Shown in pieces: positions 1 through 5,574 of a DNA stretch of 7,728 bases (its first letter is position 1; each line of letters opens with the position of its first letter). The notes beneath the pieces were generated by a model. The model was not told the DNA's origin. It made no database searches and saw only the letters and a program-made list of their open reading frames with translations. Source of the stretch: Pseudofrankia asymbiotica (GTDB taxonomy: Bacteria; Actinomycetota; Actinomycetes; Frankiales; Frankiaceae); NCBI RefSeq assembly GCF_001983105.1, contig NZ_MOMC01000075.1, positions 16,876 through 24,603 of the forward strand. Direction: 5' to 3'. A program made the position numbers and the translations under genes.

Positions 1-48
1 CGGGTCGGCCCACTCGCCGCCAATGTAGAACTTCCGGTACTCGCGCAT
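1..48 (-). CDS. Aldehyde dehydrogenase, N-terminal fragment (cut by window edge)
   Basis: Reading the minus strand from an ATG at 48-46 gives MREYRKFYIGGEWADP, open to the window edge. An aromatic residue followed by IGGEW and a small acidic/Pro segment is the usual opening of NAD(P)-dependent aldehyde dehydrogenases. It closely resembles the starts of the other two dehydrogenases here (FYIDGAWVEP and LLIGGEWVEP). A GAGGA ribosome-binding-like stretch lies 12 bases before the ATG, slightly far but usable. The gene follows the SDR on the same strand with a 197-base gap, so it may be co-transcribed or have its own promoter. Only 16 residues are visible, so subfamily and substrate cannot be told; the family call rests on the N-terminal motif alone. 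Confidence 0.72.
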   Translation of the reverse strand, partial: MREYRKFYIGGEWADP

Positions 49-245
49 GCCGTCGTCCGATCCTCGCTGGCCATCAGGACGGCTCGGGGCTGAACCTCCC
101 AGCAGGACGGACCGGCTCTCCGAGCCTTCTCCATCCAAACCCGCCCAGCCACGGAGACGCAATACGTCAGCGTGACCGCGAGAATGCCCAGCGGGGTTTT
201 CCTGGCCTGCCGGGTCCGGAGTTCGGCGGCTCCGGCGCTGTTTTC
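49..245. other. Intergenic region between SDR and left aldehyde dehydrogenase
   Basis: No convincing coding frame is seen in these 197 bases. It holds a short hairpin just after the SDR stop (216-235). It also holds a widely spaced inverted repeat, GGCTCGG at 81-87 and CCGAGCC at 120-126, in the leader of the left aldehyde dehydrogenase, and a small GTCA-GCG-TGAC repeat at 166-176. The last two could be operator or leader structures, but nothing in the sequence proves it. Confidence 0.4.
216..235 (-). terminator. Weak hairpin after the SDR gene
   Basis: CCGGAG (216-221) and CTCCGG (230-235) form a 6-bp stem with an 8-base loop, about 10 bases after the TAG stop of the SDR. There is no T-rich tail in the direction of transcription. 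It could be a weak terminator or an mRNA 3' stabiliser; a 6-bp GC stem also arises easily by chance in such DNA. Confidence 0.28.
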
Positions 246-1034
246 CTAGCGCGCGGTCCAGCCGCCGTCGACGGCGATCGTCTGGCCGGTGACGTAGCGG
301 GCGGCGTCGCTGACCAGCCACAGCACCGCGCCGACGATGTCCTCGGGGCTCGCGTCGTCCGGCAGCGGCGTGTTGCGCCGCAGCCAGTTCTGGCCGCGCT
401 CGGTGTCATAGAGGTCGTCGGTGATCTCGCTGCGGAAGAAGCCGGGGGCGACGGTGTTCACCCGGATCCGGTGCCGCGCCCACTGCACCGCGAGCTCCAC
501 CGTGAGGCCGGAGAGACCCGCCTTGCTGGCCGCGTAGGACGCCTGCGGGATGCTCGGGATGCCGACAAGGCCGCTGACCGACGACACGTGCACGATCGCC
601 CCGCGCCCCGCCGCCTTCATGTGCCCGAAGGCGGCCTGACTGAGCCGGAACGGCGCGACCAGGTTGAGCACGAGCGTGCTCAGGATGTTCTGCGCCGACT
701 CGTCCTCCGCCCGGTCGCGGGAGAAGATGTTGCCCGCCGCGTTGACGAGGATCTCCGGGCCGCCCAGCTGGGCGGCCACCCGCGGGACGACGGCGTCGAC
801 CTGGGCCGCGTCGAGCAGGTCGGCGCCGACGGCGAGCCCGTCGATCTCCTTCGCGAGCGCCGCGAGCCGGTCCTCCCGGCGGGCGACGATCGCGACGCGC
901 GCGCCGGCGGCCGCCAGCGACCTCGCGACGGCGGCGCCGAGCCCCGAGGAGGCGCCTGTCACCACCGCCACCCTGCCGTCGAGCCGGAAGCCCTCTCCCG
1001 GCAGTGTCTCTCCGAGCGGCGTTGTCTCTGGCAC
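246..1034 (-). CDS. Short-chain dehydrogenase/reductase (SDR), classical type
   Basis: This is a cytosolic NAD(P)-dependent oxidoreductase of about 262 residues with a single Rossmann domain. Visible motifs, numbered from the GTG at 1034: cofactor loop TGASSGLG at 26-33, NAAG at 98-101, Asn124 in LNLVAPF, Ser152 in VSSVSG, the catalytic YAASK with Tyr167 and Lys171, APG near 197-198, and a C-terminal VDGGWTAR. An Ala-Arg-Arg after the second beta strand, with no Asp there, suggests NADP(H) rather than NAD. I chose GTG 1034 because GGAGG lies four bases upstream, the same spacing as in two neighbouring genes, and because it gives the family's normal length. An ATG at 1190 extends the frame by 52 Pro/Ser/Thr-rich residues that do not look like part of an SDR. 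The substrate is unknown. The divergent TetR gene and the aldehyde dehydrogenases suggest alcohol or ketone metabolism. Confidence 0.9.
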   Translation of the reverse strand: MPETTPLGETLPGEGFRLDGRVAVVTGASSGLGAAVARSLAAAGARVAIVARREDRLAALAKEIDGLAVGADLLDAAQVDAVVPRVAAQLGGPEILVNAAGNIFSRDRAEDESAQNILSTLVLNLVAPFRLSQAAFGHMKAAGRGAIVHVSSVSGLVGIPSIPQASYAASKAGLSGLTVELAVQWARHRIRVNTVAPGFFRSEITDDLYDTERGQNWLRRNTPLPDDASPEDIVGAVLWLVSDAARYVTGQTIAVDGGWTAR

Positions 1035-1077
1035 CGTTCCTCCGGGCTGGGTCGGCTCGTCGTCGGGCACCGGCGGA

Positions 1078-1190
1078 TCAGCCCGCTGTGACGAGCTGGC
1101 CGGGGCGGGCATCAATGAGCTGGTCGTGGTCGACGAGGATCTCCCCGCCACCAGCGCGTGGTCACCGTCGCGGATCACGGCGTCGCGCAT
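1078..1190 (-). pseudogene. Possible frameshifted 38-codon reading frame before the SDR
   Basis: From the ATG at 1190 (GGGAG seven bases upstream) the first 16 codons read MRDAVIRDGDHALVAG, almost all ending in G or C. After the GGGG run (plus-strand CCCC at 1143-1146) this frame turns into a Ser/Thr-rich stretch. The frame one base away continues in protein-like fashion, with EILVDHDQLIDARPGQLVTAG ending at TGA 1080-1078. A one-base loss in the G run would explain this. I do not recognise the product. It could equally be chance in GC-rich DNA, or the leader of a longer SDR. Confidence 0.2.
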
Positions 1191-1219
1191 GGCTTCGCTC
1201 CCGCCGGACGCCGCGACCT

Positions 1220-1246
1220 GCGATCACAGAGTAAGTAAGCCCTCAT
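1220..1246 (-). promoter_or_regulatory. Two-block motif shared with the transporter control region
   Basis: Plus-strand GCGATCACA at 1220-1228 and AAGTAAGCCCTCAT at 1233-1246 recur upstream of the transporter fusion as GCGATCACA (5398-5406) and AAGTGAGCCCTCAC (5416-5429). Order and orientation relative to the minus-strand gene are the same; the gap is 4 bases here and 9 there. The second block is a partial inverted repeat (TAAG-CC-CTCA). Two matches of 9/9 and 12/14 in two control regions are unlikely to be chance, so a common regulator of the SDR and transporter is inferred; which one is unknown. Confidence 0.5.
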
Positions 1247-1257
1247 TTCCTAATCAA
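1228..1257 (-). promoter_or_regulatory. Candidate promoter for the SDR gene
   Basis: On the minus strand, TTGATT (1257-1252) is followed after 18 bases by TACTCT (1233-1228), a fair match to the -35 and -10 consensus in the only AT-richer patch nearby. The predicted RNA start is near 1221, giving a leader of about 190 bases to GTG 1034 or 30 bases to ATG 1190. The shared AAGTAAGCCCTCAT motif lies almost entirely in the spacer, a position suited to repression. Confidence 0.35.
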
Positions 1258-1290
1258 CCTAAGATCGACGCTATCCGTGTGTCAAGTCGC

Positions 1291-1304
1291 CGACGTCGAC
1301 GTCG
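1291..1304. promoter_or_regulatory. Perfect 14-bp palindrome, possible operator
   Basis: CGACGTCGACGTCG reads the same on both strands. It is flanked almost concentrically by GTGTC (1279-1283) and GACAC (1313-1317). It sits midway between the candidate SDR and TetR promoters, a typical place for a dimeric repressor site. It also contains internal CGACGT repeats, so simple-sequence origin is possible. Confidence 0.35.
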
Positions 1305-1321
1305 AGATCAGGGACACGACC

Positions 1322-1380
1322 TTGAGGCACCATTAACACGAGCATCATGATCGGACCGGGTAAGATAGCGTACGTTCATT
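1322..1380 (+). promoter_or_regulatory. Candidate promoter and operator of the TetR gene
   Basis: TTGAGG (1322-1327) and CATGAT (1346-1351) are spaced 18 bases apart; alternatives are TTAACA at 1333-1338 and TAAGAT at 1361-1366, but these two are not well spaced from each other. AGCGTACGTTCATT (1367-1380) matches the palindrome before the complete aldehyde dehydrogenase (5520-5533) at 9 of 14 positions with the same centre. TetR repressors often bind their own promoter, so this is a candidate self-control site. Confidence 0.28.
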
Positions 1381-1414
1381 CACCTGGCGCTGCCGCGCCG
1401 TACCGGGAGGACCA

Positions 1415-2125
1415 ATGGCCGACTCGACGGCGGAGCAGACTGTCTCGGAGTCCGGCCACGCTCCGGATGCCGGGACGGAGCCCGAGGTCAGGACGCGGCC
1501 GCGGCGGCTGACCGCCGAGGCGCGCAAGAGCTCCATTCTGAAGGCTGCCAGGCAGGCGTTCGTCGAGACCGGCGATATGAACGGCACCACCATCAAGCAG
1601 ATCGCTGAACGCGGTGGCATCAGCGAAGGCGTGATTTACCGCCATTTCGAGAGCAAGGACCAGCTCTTCTACGAGGCCGTCTTCGAACCGCTGCGCCAAG
1701 CGATCGACGAACTGGTGGCCGCCACCGAGGTCGTCGATCTCGACGAGCCGCTGACGCCCGAGCGCCAGGTCGAAACCCTCAACGGCCTGTACCGCCAGCT
1801 CATCGCCACGCTCGAGGAGATCCTGCCGCTGCTGGGCCTGGTGCTCTTCGGCGACCCGAAGGTGGCGCGCCGCTTCTACCGCAAGCACTTCACCGTCGCC
1901 ATGGACCGACTGGCCGAGGCCTGGCGCGAGGTCGAGGACCGCTACGGCTTCGAGTTCGAGTCCCCGGACATCTCCGCCCGCGCCGTCATGGGCATCGCCC
2001 TGGTGCTGGCCCTGGAGAGCCGGCACAACGACCTCTTCAACCGCGATCGCGCGATCAGCCTCGTCACCGAGAGCACCGTCAAGGGCTTCTTCCCCACCCT
2101 CGAACCCACCCGCCGCCGCCGTTGA
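1415..2125 (+). CDS. TetR/AcrR-family transcriptional regulator
   Basis: A 236-residue DNA-binding protein. Residues 1-31 form a polar, probably disordered tail. The TetR_N domain runs from about 35 to 85, with RKSSILKAARQAFVETG leading to the helix-turn-helix TTIKQIAERGGISEGVIYRHF and SKDQLFYEAV, the standard TetR_N layout. The remaining 150 residues are helical, and presumably form the ligand-binding and dimerisation domain, which is variable in this family and does not reveal the ligand. The ATG start has GGAGG four bases upstream. The gene diverges from the SDR and converges on the transporter fusion. Most family members are repressors released by a small molecule. It is the only regulator in the window, so local control of the SDR, transporter or aldehyde dehydrogenase genes is a reasonable inference. 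Confidence 0.93.
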   Translation: MADSTAEQTVSESGHAPDAGTEPEVRTRPRRLTAEARKSSILKAARQAFVETGDMNGTTIKQIAERGGISEGVIYRHFESKDQLFYEAVFEPLRQAIDELVAATEVVDLDEPLTPERQVETLNGLYRQLIATLEEILPLLGLVLFGDPKVARRFYRKHFTVAMDRLAEAWREVEDRYGFEFESPDISARAVMGIALVLALESRHNDLFNRDRAISLVTESTVKGFFPTLEPTRRRR

Positions 2126-2156
2126 CCATCCGGTAACCATCCGGCGCGCGGCGGGG

Positions 2157-2188
2157 CTGACGGGGGCCGGCGGGCCGGCCCCCGTCAG
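2157..2188. terminator. Bidirectional hairpin terminator between convergent genes
   Basis: CTGACGGGGGCCGG (2157-2170) and its exact reverse complement (2175-2188) form a perfect 14-bp stem with a 4-base loop. It lies 31 bases after the TetR stop and 5 bases after the transporter stop, so it can serve both strands. There is no T-tract, which is common for actinobacterial terminators. Confidence 0.8.
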
Positions 2189-2193
2189 GAGGG

Positions 2194-5100
2194 TCAGACG
2201 CCCTCGGCCGCGACAGGCTCCGGCGCGACAGGAGCGGCTGCCGCGGGCGCGACGGCGACGGACTCGGACGTGACGGACTCGGGCGCGGCGTCCGCGGCCT
2301 CGGAGCTCAGCTGGCCCAGGTAGGCGGCGCGCACCCTTGGGTCACGCAGCACCTCGTCGGGCCGGCCAGAGGCGATGACCTTGCCGAAGTCGAGCACGAT
2401 CACGTGGTCACAGGTCGAGGCGACCACGTCGATGTTGTGCTCGACCAGCAGCACCGCCGCGCCGGACTCGGCCGCGAGCCGGCGGAACAGCGCGCCCGCG
2501 GTGCGCCGCTCCGCGCCCCCCAGGCCGGCCGCCGGCTCGTCGAGCAGCACCGCGGCCGGGCGCTGGGCCACCAGCCGGGCGATCGCCACCATCCGGCGCC
2601 GGCCCTGCGGCAGGTCGGCGACCACGGTGTCGAGCACGTCGTCCAGGCCGAGCATCGTCACCGCGGCCGCGGCGGTCTCGGACAGGCTGCCGCGGCGCGG
2701 GTAGGCGAGATCGCGGACATAGGCGAGCGCGCCGCGGCCGTCGAGCGCGGTCAGGATGTTCTCCCGGACGCTCAGGTCGTCGAACAGCTCCAGGTTCTGG
2801 AACGTCCGCCCGAGGCCGAGGCGGGCCCGGGTGGGAGCGCGCAGCGCCGTGACGTCGCGGCCGAGCAGTTCGACGGAGCCAGCCGCGGTCCTCGCGAAGC
2901 CGGTGAGGGCGTCGATGAGGCTGGTCTTGCCGGCGCCGTTCGGCCCGATCACGCCCACGACCCGTCCGGCGGTCAGCTCGAACGACACCCCGCCGACGGC
3001 GACCGTGTTGCCGTAGCGCACCTCGATGTCGCGCGCGACGAGGACGGTCTCCCCCGCCGGGACCGGGCAGCTCGGCTGGAACGTCAGTGTCCGCGGCGCC
3101 GCGCCGCCGTCGGCCGCCGCGCCGCCATTCGCCGCCGTCCCGTCGGCCGCCGCGGAGCCGACCCCACTGGCCACGCCGGCCCCGCTGGCCACGCCGACCC
3201 CGCTGGCCACGCCGGCCCCGCTGGCCGCGTCGCTCGTGCCGGTCCCGTTGGCGGTGGTGGCTCCCGCCGCGGCCGGCCCCGTCAGCTCCGCGGACCCGGC
3301 CGGGCGGCGGCCGGCGAGGCGCAGGACGAGGCGGACCAGGCCGTCCTTGATCGCGGCCTGCGCCGGGATGATGCCGCTGGGCGAGCGGACCATGGCGTCG
3401 AGGACGACCAGGCCCGTCACGATCGGCAGCCATTCATCGATGGAGCCGACGGACAGCCAGTCGGACACGGCGTTGGCCACGACACCGCCCGCGGCCGCGG
3501 ACGCGGAGAAGACCGCTCCGGCGACGTACCCGACGCCGCCGACGACGGTGAACGCCAGCGCCGAGATCGACCGGAACACCCCGTAGCTGGTGAAGTCCGC
3601 GATCCGGAACTGGAACGCCGAGAGCGCCCCGGCGAGACCGGCGATCCCCGACGAGATGGCGAACGCGCCGAGCTTCGCTCCCGGCACCGACACGCCGACG
3701 GACGCCGCTCCCCGCTCGTTCGCCCGCACCGCGAGGAAGCGCCGCCCGGCCTCGCCGCGGCGCAGGTTGAGGACCGCGACCGAGGCCAGCACGAAGGCGG
3801 CGAGGCACACGAGCGCGAACCGCTCCGGGTGCGCGGACGGGCTGAGGTCCAGGCCGAACAGCGACGGGTTGTGCACCGTCAGGCCGTCGAGGCCGCCGGT
3901 CATCGACGGCTGGGTGAGCACCAGGTTCTCGACCGCGAGCGAGAGCCCGAGCGTGACGATCGCCAGGTTGACGCCGCGCACCCGCACCGCCGGGGCGCCG
4001 AACACCACACCGAGGACGACGGCGGCCACGGTCCCGAACAGCAGGCACAGCAGGAACGGCAGCTGGATGTCATTGCTCAGCCGGGCGGCGATGAACGCGC
4101 CGAAGCCGGCGAGCGCGGCGCAGGCCACGCTGATCTGCCCGGCGTAGCCGGTGACGACGACGATCGACAGGGCCAGCAGGCCGAACAACGTACTGTTGAT
4201 CATCGCTGTCGACCAGGACGGCGAGGCGAACACCGGGATGGCGACGGCGACGAGCGCCCAGGCGATCCCGGTCACCGGCTTGAACCGGCCGGTGCCGGCG
4301 CGCGGCAGCCTGCCGGTCAGCGCCTCGCCTCGGCCTGGCAGAGCCGCGCCACCGAGGATGACCGCGACGATGATCACCGCGAACGGGAGCGAGGACGTGA
4401 TGCCGAGGTTGACGTCGTAACGGCGCATCACCGACTCGGCGACGCCGAGGGCGAGCCCGACGACGACGGTGATCCACCCGGCGTTGAACCGGCCGACGAG
4501 CGCCGCGGCCATGGCCGGGATGACCAGCAGGGTGAGCGCGTCCGGGGTGAGGCCGATGACCGGGATGAGCAGGATGCCCGCGAAGGCGGCGACCGCCCCG
4601 CCGACGCCCCAGGTGATCAGGCCCGTCGGGTGCGGCGAGATCCCGATGGCGCTCGCCGCGACGGGGTTCTCCCGCAGCGCGGTGGCGTTCATCCCGAGCT
4701 TGGTCTTGCCGAACATCAGCCACAGGCCGAGGGCGATCGCGATCGTGACGATGAGGATGGCGAGCGTGTCGTTCGTGATCACGCCGCCGAAGATGGTGAT
4801 CTTGCCGTGCCCGAACAGCGGCGGGAGCAGGTGGGACTCGGTGCCGTAGCGCTTCACGACGACGCTCTGCAGCAGCAGCATCAGCCCGAGGGTGGCGACC
4901 ACCTTGGCCATGTCCGGGCTGTTGCGCAGCAGCCGCACCACGACCAGGTAGAACAGCAGGCCCAGCACGGCGCCGGACGCCACCCCGATGGCCATCGCCG
5001 GGGCCACGGGTAGGGACGCGTGCGCGCCGCCCTCGGTGCTGGTTCCCGAGTAGAGCCCGCCGCTGCCCACCCCGCCGGCGTGCAGGTCCCAGAAGATGTA

Positions 5101-5241
5101 GCTGCCCACCATGCCGATGGCACCCTGGGCGAAGTTCAGGATTCCCGAGCCCCGGTAGACCGCGACCACGCCGAGCGCGACGAGCGCGTACGCGCCGCCG
5201 CCGGCTAAGCCGATCAGGGCGAACTGCCAGAGCTGCGACAA
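2194..5241 (-). CDS. livHMG: LivH-LivM-LivG triple fusion, HAAT-type ABC transporter
   Basis: One polypeptide of 1015 residues carries three transporter parts that are usually separate. Residues 1-310 are the LivH-type permease (GLAGGGAYALVALG near 12-24, YRGSGILNFAQG near 29-40, about eight membrane segments). Residues 320-635 are the LivM-type permease (AIVTLGLSLAVEN, TGGLDGL near 448-454). Residues 645-724 are a Gly/Ala/Ser linker. Residues 731-980 are the LivG-type ATPase: Walker A GPNGAGKTS 766-774, Q-loop Gln815, signature LPQGR 877-881, Walker B LLDE 899-902, H-loop His935. An Ala/Pro/Val tail follows. I place the start at TTG 5241, with AGAGGA seven bases before it, because the permease homology begins there. 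The longer frame from ATG 5409 adds 56 Arg/Pro-rich residues and starts upstream of the predicted promoter. The family imports branched-chain amino acids, amides or other small acids; the substrate is unknown. The second ATPase (LivF) and the binding protein are not in the window. Confidence 0.92.
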   Translation of the reverse strand: MSQLWQFALIGLAGGGAYALVALGVVAVYRGSGILNFAQGAIGMVGSYIFWDLHAGGVGSGGLYSGTSTEGGAHASLPVAPAMAIGVASGAVLGLLFYLVVVRLLRNSPDMAKVVATLGLMLLLQSVVVKRYGTESHLLPPLFGHGKITIFGGVITNDTLAILIVTIAIALGLWLMFGKTKLGMNATALRENPVAASAIGISPHPTGLITWGVGGAVAAFAGILLIPVIGLTPDALTLLVIPAMAAALVGRFNAGWITVVVGLALGVAESVMRRYDVNLGITSSLPFAVIIVAVILGGAALPGRGEALTGRLPRAGTGRFKPVTGIAWALVAVAIPVFASPSWSTAMINSTLFGLLALSIVVVTGYAGQISVACAALAGFGAFIAARLSNDIQLPFLLCLLFGTVAAVVLGVVFGAPAVRVRGVNLAIVTLGLSLAVENLVLTQPSMTGGLDGLTVHNPSLFGLDLSPSAHPERFALVCLAAFVLASVAVLNLRRGEAGRRFLAVRANERGAASVGVSVPGAKLGAFAISSGIAGLAGALSAFQFRIADFTSYGVFRSISALAFTVVGGVGYVAGAVFSASAAAGGVVANAVSDWLSVGSIDEWLPIVTGLVVLDAMVRSPSGIIPAQAAIKDGLVRLVLRLAGRRPAGSAELTGPAAAGATTANGTGTSDAASGAGVASGVGVASGAGVASGVGSAAADGTAANGGAAADGGAAPRTLTFQPSCPVPAGETVLVARDIEVRYGNTVAVGGVSFELTAGRVVGVIGPNGAGKTSLIDALTGFARTAAGSVELLGRDVTALRAPTRARLGLGRTFQNLELFDDLSVRENILTALDGRGALAYVRDLAYPRRGSLSETAAAAVTMLGLDDVLDTVVADLPQGRRRMVAIARLVAQRPAAVLLDEPAAGLGGAERRTAGALFRRLAAESGAAVLLVEHNIDVVASTCDHVIVLDFGKVIASGRPDEVLRDPRVRAAYLGQLSSEAADAAPESVTSESVAVAPAAAAPVAPEPVAAEGV
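3161..3232. repeat. Four tandem 18-bp repeats encoding the transporter linker
   Basis: Units start at 3161, 3179, 3197 and 3215, each close to RCCCCGCTGGCCACGCCG, with the last unit diverged at its end. Read on the minus strand they encode the six-residue unit ASGAGV or ASGVGV, four times, in the flexible linker between the LivM-like and LivG-like domains. Because the unit is a multiple of three, copy-number change would lengthen or shorten the linker without breaking the frame. Confidence 0.9.
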
Positions 5242-5388
5242 CGGGCTTTCCTCTCGGCTGCGCCCCCGCCCCGGAGGGAGGGTCAGGGACGTACGGCGGG
5301 GAGGGGTGGCTCGCGCCAGCCCCGACGGGCGACGGGCGGCTAGGGCCGGCCACGACGGGCACAGCTCACGCCGAAGATCGCGGAGTGT

Positions 5389-5417
5389 AGTGTAACCGCG
5401 ATCACACACGGTGGCAA
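5389..5417 (-). promoter_or_regulatory. Predicted promoter of the transporter fusion
   Basis: On the minus strand TTGCCA (5417-5412) and TACACT (5394-5389) are separated by 17 bases, five and four of six consensus bases respectively. The RNA would start near 5382, giving a leader of about 140 bases before TTG 5241. A start at ATG 5409 would lie upstream of the transcript, which supports the shorter protein. Confidence 0.5.
5391..5406. promoter_or_regulatory. CRP/FNR-like palindrome over the transporter promoter
   Basis: TGTAACCGCGATCACA fits the TGTGA-N6-TCACA pattern of CRP-family regulators (GlxR-type in actinobacteria) with one mismatch. It overlaps the predicted -10 element and spacer, where binding would block transcription. 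The right half is also part of the GCGATCACA block shared with the SDR region, so the two readings compete. Confidence 0.3.
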
Positions 5418-5429
5418 GTGAGCCCTCAC
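5398..5429 (-). promoter_or_regulatory. Second copy of the shared two-block motif
   Basis: GCGATCACA (5398-5406) and AAGTGAGCCCTCAC (5416-5429) match the blocks upstream of the SDR. Here the second block contains a clean inverted repeat, GTGAG-CC-CTCAC (5418-5429), abutting and slightly overlapping the predicted -35 of the transporter. This looks like a dimer binding site. Confidence 0.5.
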
Positions 5430-5519
5430 ATAGTTAGCCGGACAAAAAGATGCCCAGGTGAGCCGCCACCCAGGTAGCAGCCGGCCACAATCGGCCCGTC
5501 ACCCCCTGTGACGCAAGCT

Positions 5520-5542
5520 AGCGAGCGCTCGCTCTGTAGTGT
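5520..5542 (+). promoter_or_regulatory. 14-bp palindromic operator and -10-like element before aldehyde dehydrogenase
   Basis: AGCGAGCGCTCGCT (5520-5533) is a perfect palindrome. Three bases on lies TAGTGT (5537-5542), acceptable as an actinobacterial -10 hexamer; a -35 is not obvious. The palindrome would fill the promoter spacer, the usual place of TetR-family operators, 41 bases before the GTG start. A degenerate relative (9 of 14) precedes the TetR gene itself. Confidence 0.5.
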
Positions 5543-5574
5543 TACGTTCGGCTTGACGACCCCTGGGAGGCGGC

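Larger units (their letters stand above)
1035..1414. other. Divergent control region between SDR and TetR genes
   Basis: This 380-base stretch separates two divergent genes. The SDR-proximal part (1035-1190) keeps weak coding character, treated separately. The part from about 1220 to 1380 is clearly less GC-rich than its surroundings, as expected for promoters. It contains a candidate minus-strand promoter, a motif shared with the transporter control region, a perfect 14-bp palindrome at 1291-1304 and candidate TetR promoter/operator elements. A direct repeat CCTAA occurs at 1249-1253 and 1258-1262. Confidence 0.55.
5242..5574. other. Divergent control region between transporter and aldehyde dehydrogenase
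   Basis: A 333-base region. From 5242 to about 5380 is GC-rich and appears to be the transporter's mRNA leader, with CGACGGG copies at 5323-5329, 5330-5336 and 5353-5359. From about 5381 to 5550 the DNA is richer in A and T and holds the transporter promoter, the shared two-block motif, a CRP-like site and the palindrome before the aldehyde dehydrogenase. GTGAGCC occurs at 5418-5424 and again 40 bases on at 5458-5464. TGTAGTGTAAC (5386-5396) and TGTAGTGTTAC (5535-5545) are a near-identical direct pair, one near each promoter. Confidence 0.6.

Noticed and set aside
664..1350. Plus-strand frame of 228 codons opposite the SDR
   Set aside because: Ser/Ala/Arg-rich with no motif; the opposite strand carries a full set of SDR signatures.
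3161..3232. CRISPR-like array
   Set aside because: The units are 18 bp, directly adjacent without spacers, and lie in frame inside a coding sequence.
2404..5013. Long plus-strand open frame of 869 codons opposite the transporter fusion
   Set aside because: Its product is almost only Arg, Asp, Glu, Gly, His and Gln with no domain pattern. It is the mirror of a GC-rich gene whose minus-strand frame has clear membrane and ATPase motifs.
5242..5409. 56-residue N-terminal extension of the transporter fusion from ATG 5409
   Set aside because: Arg/Pro-rich, unlike LivH starts, lacks a good ribosome binding site and lies partly upstream of the predicted transcript start; TTG 5241 has AGAGGA at good spacing.
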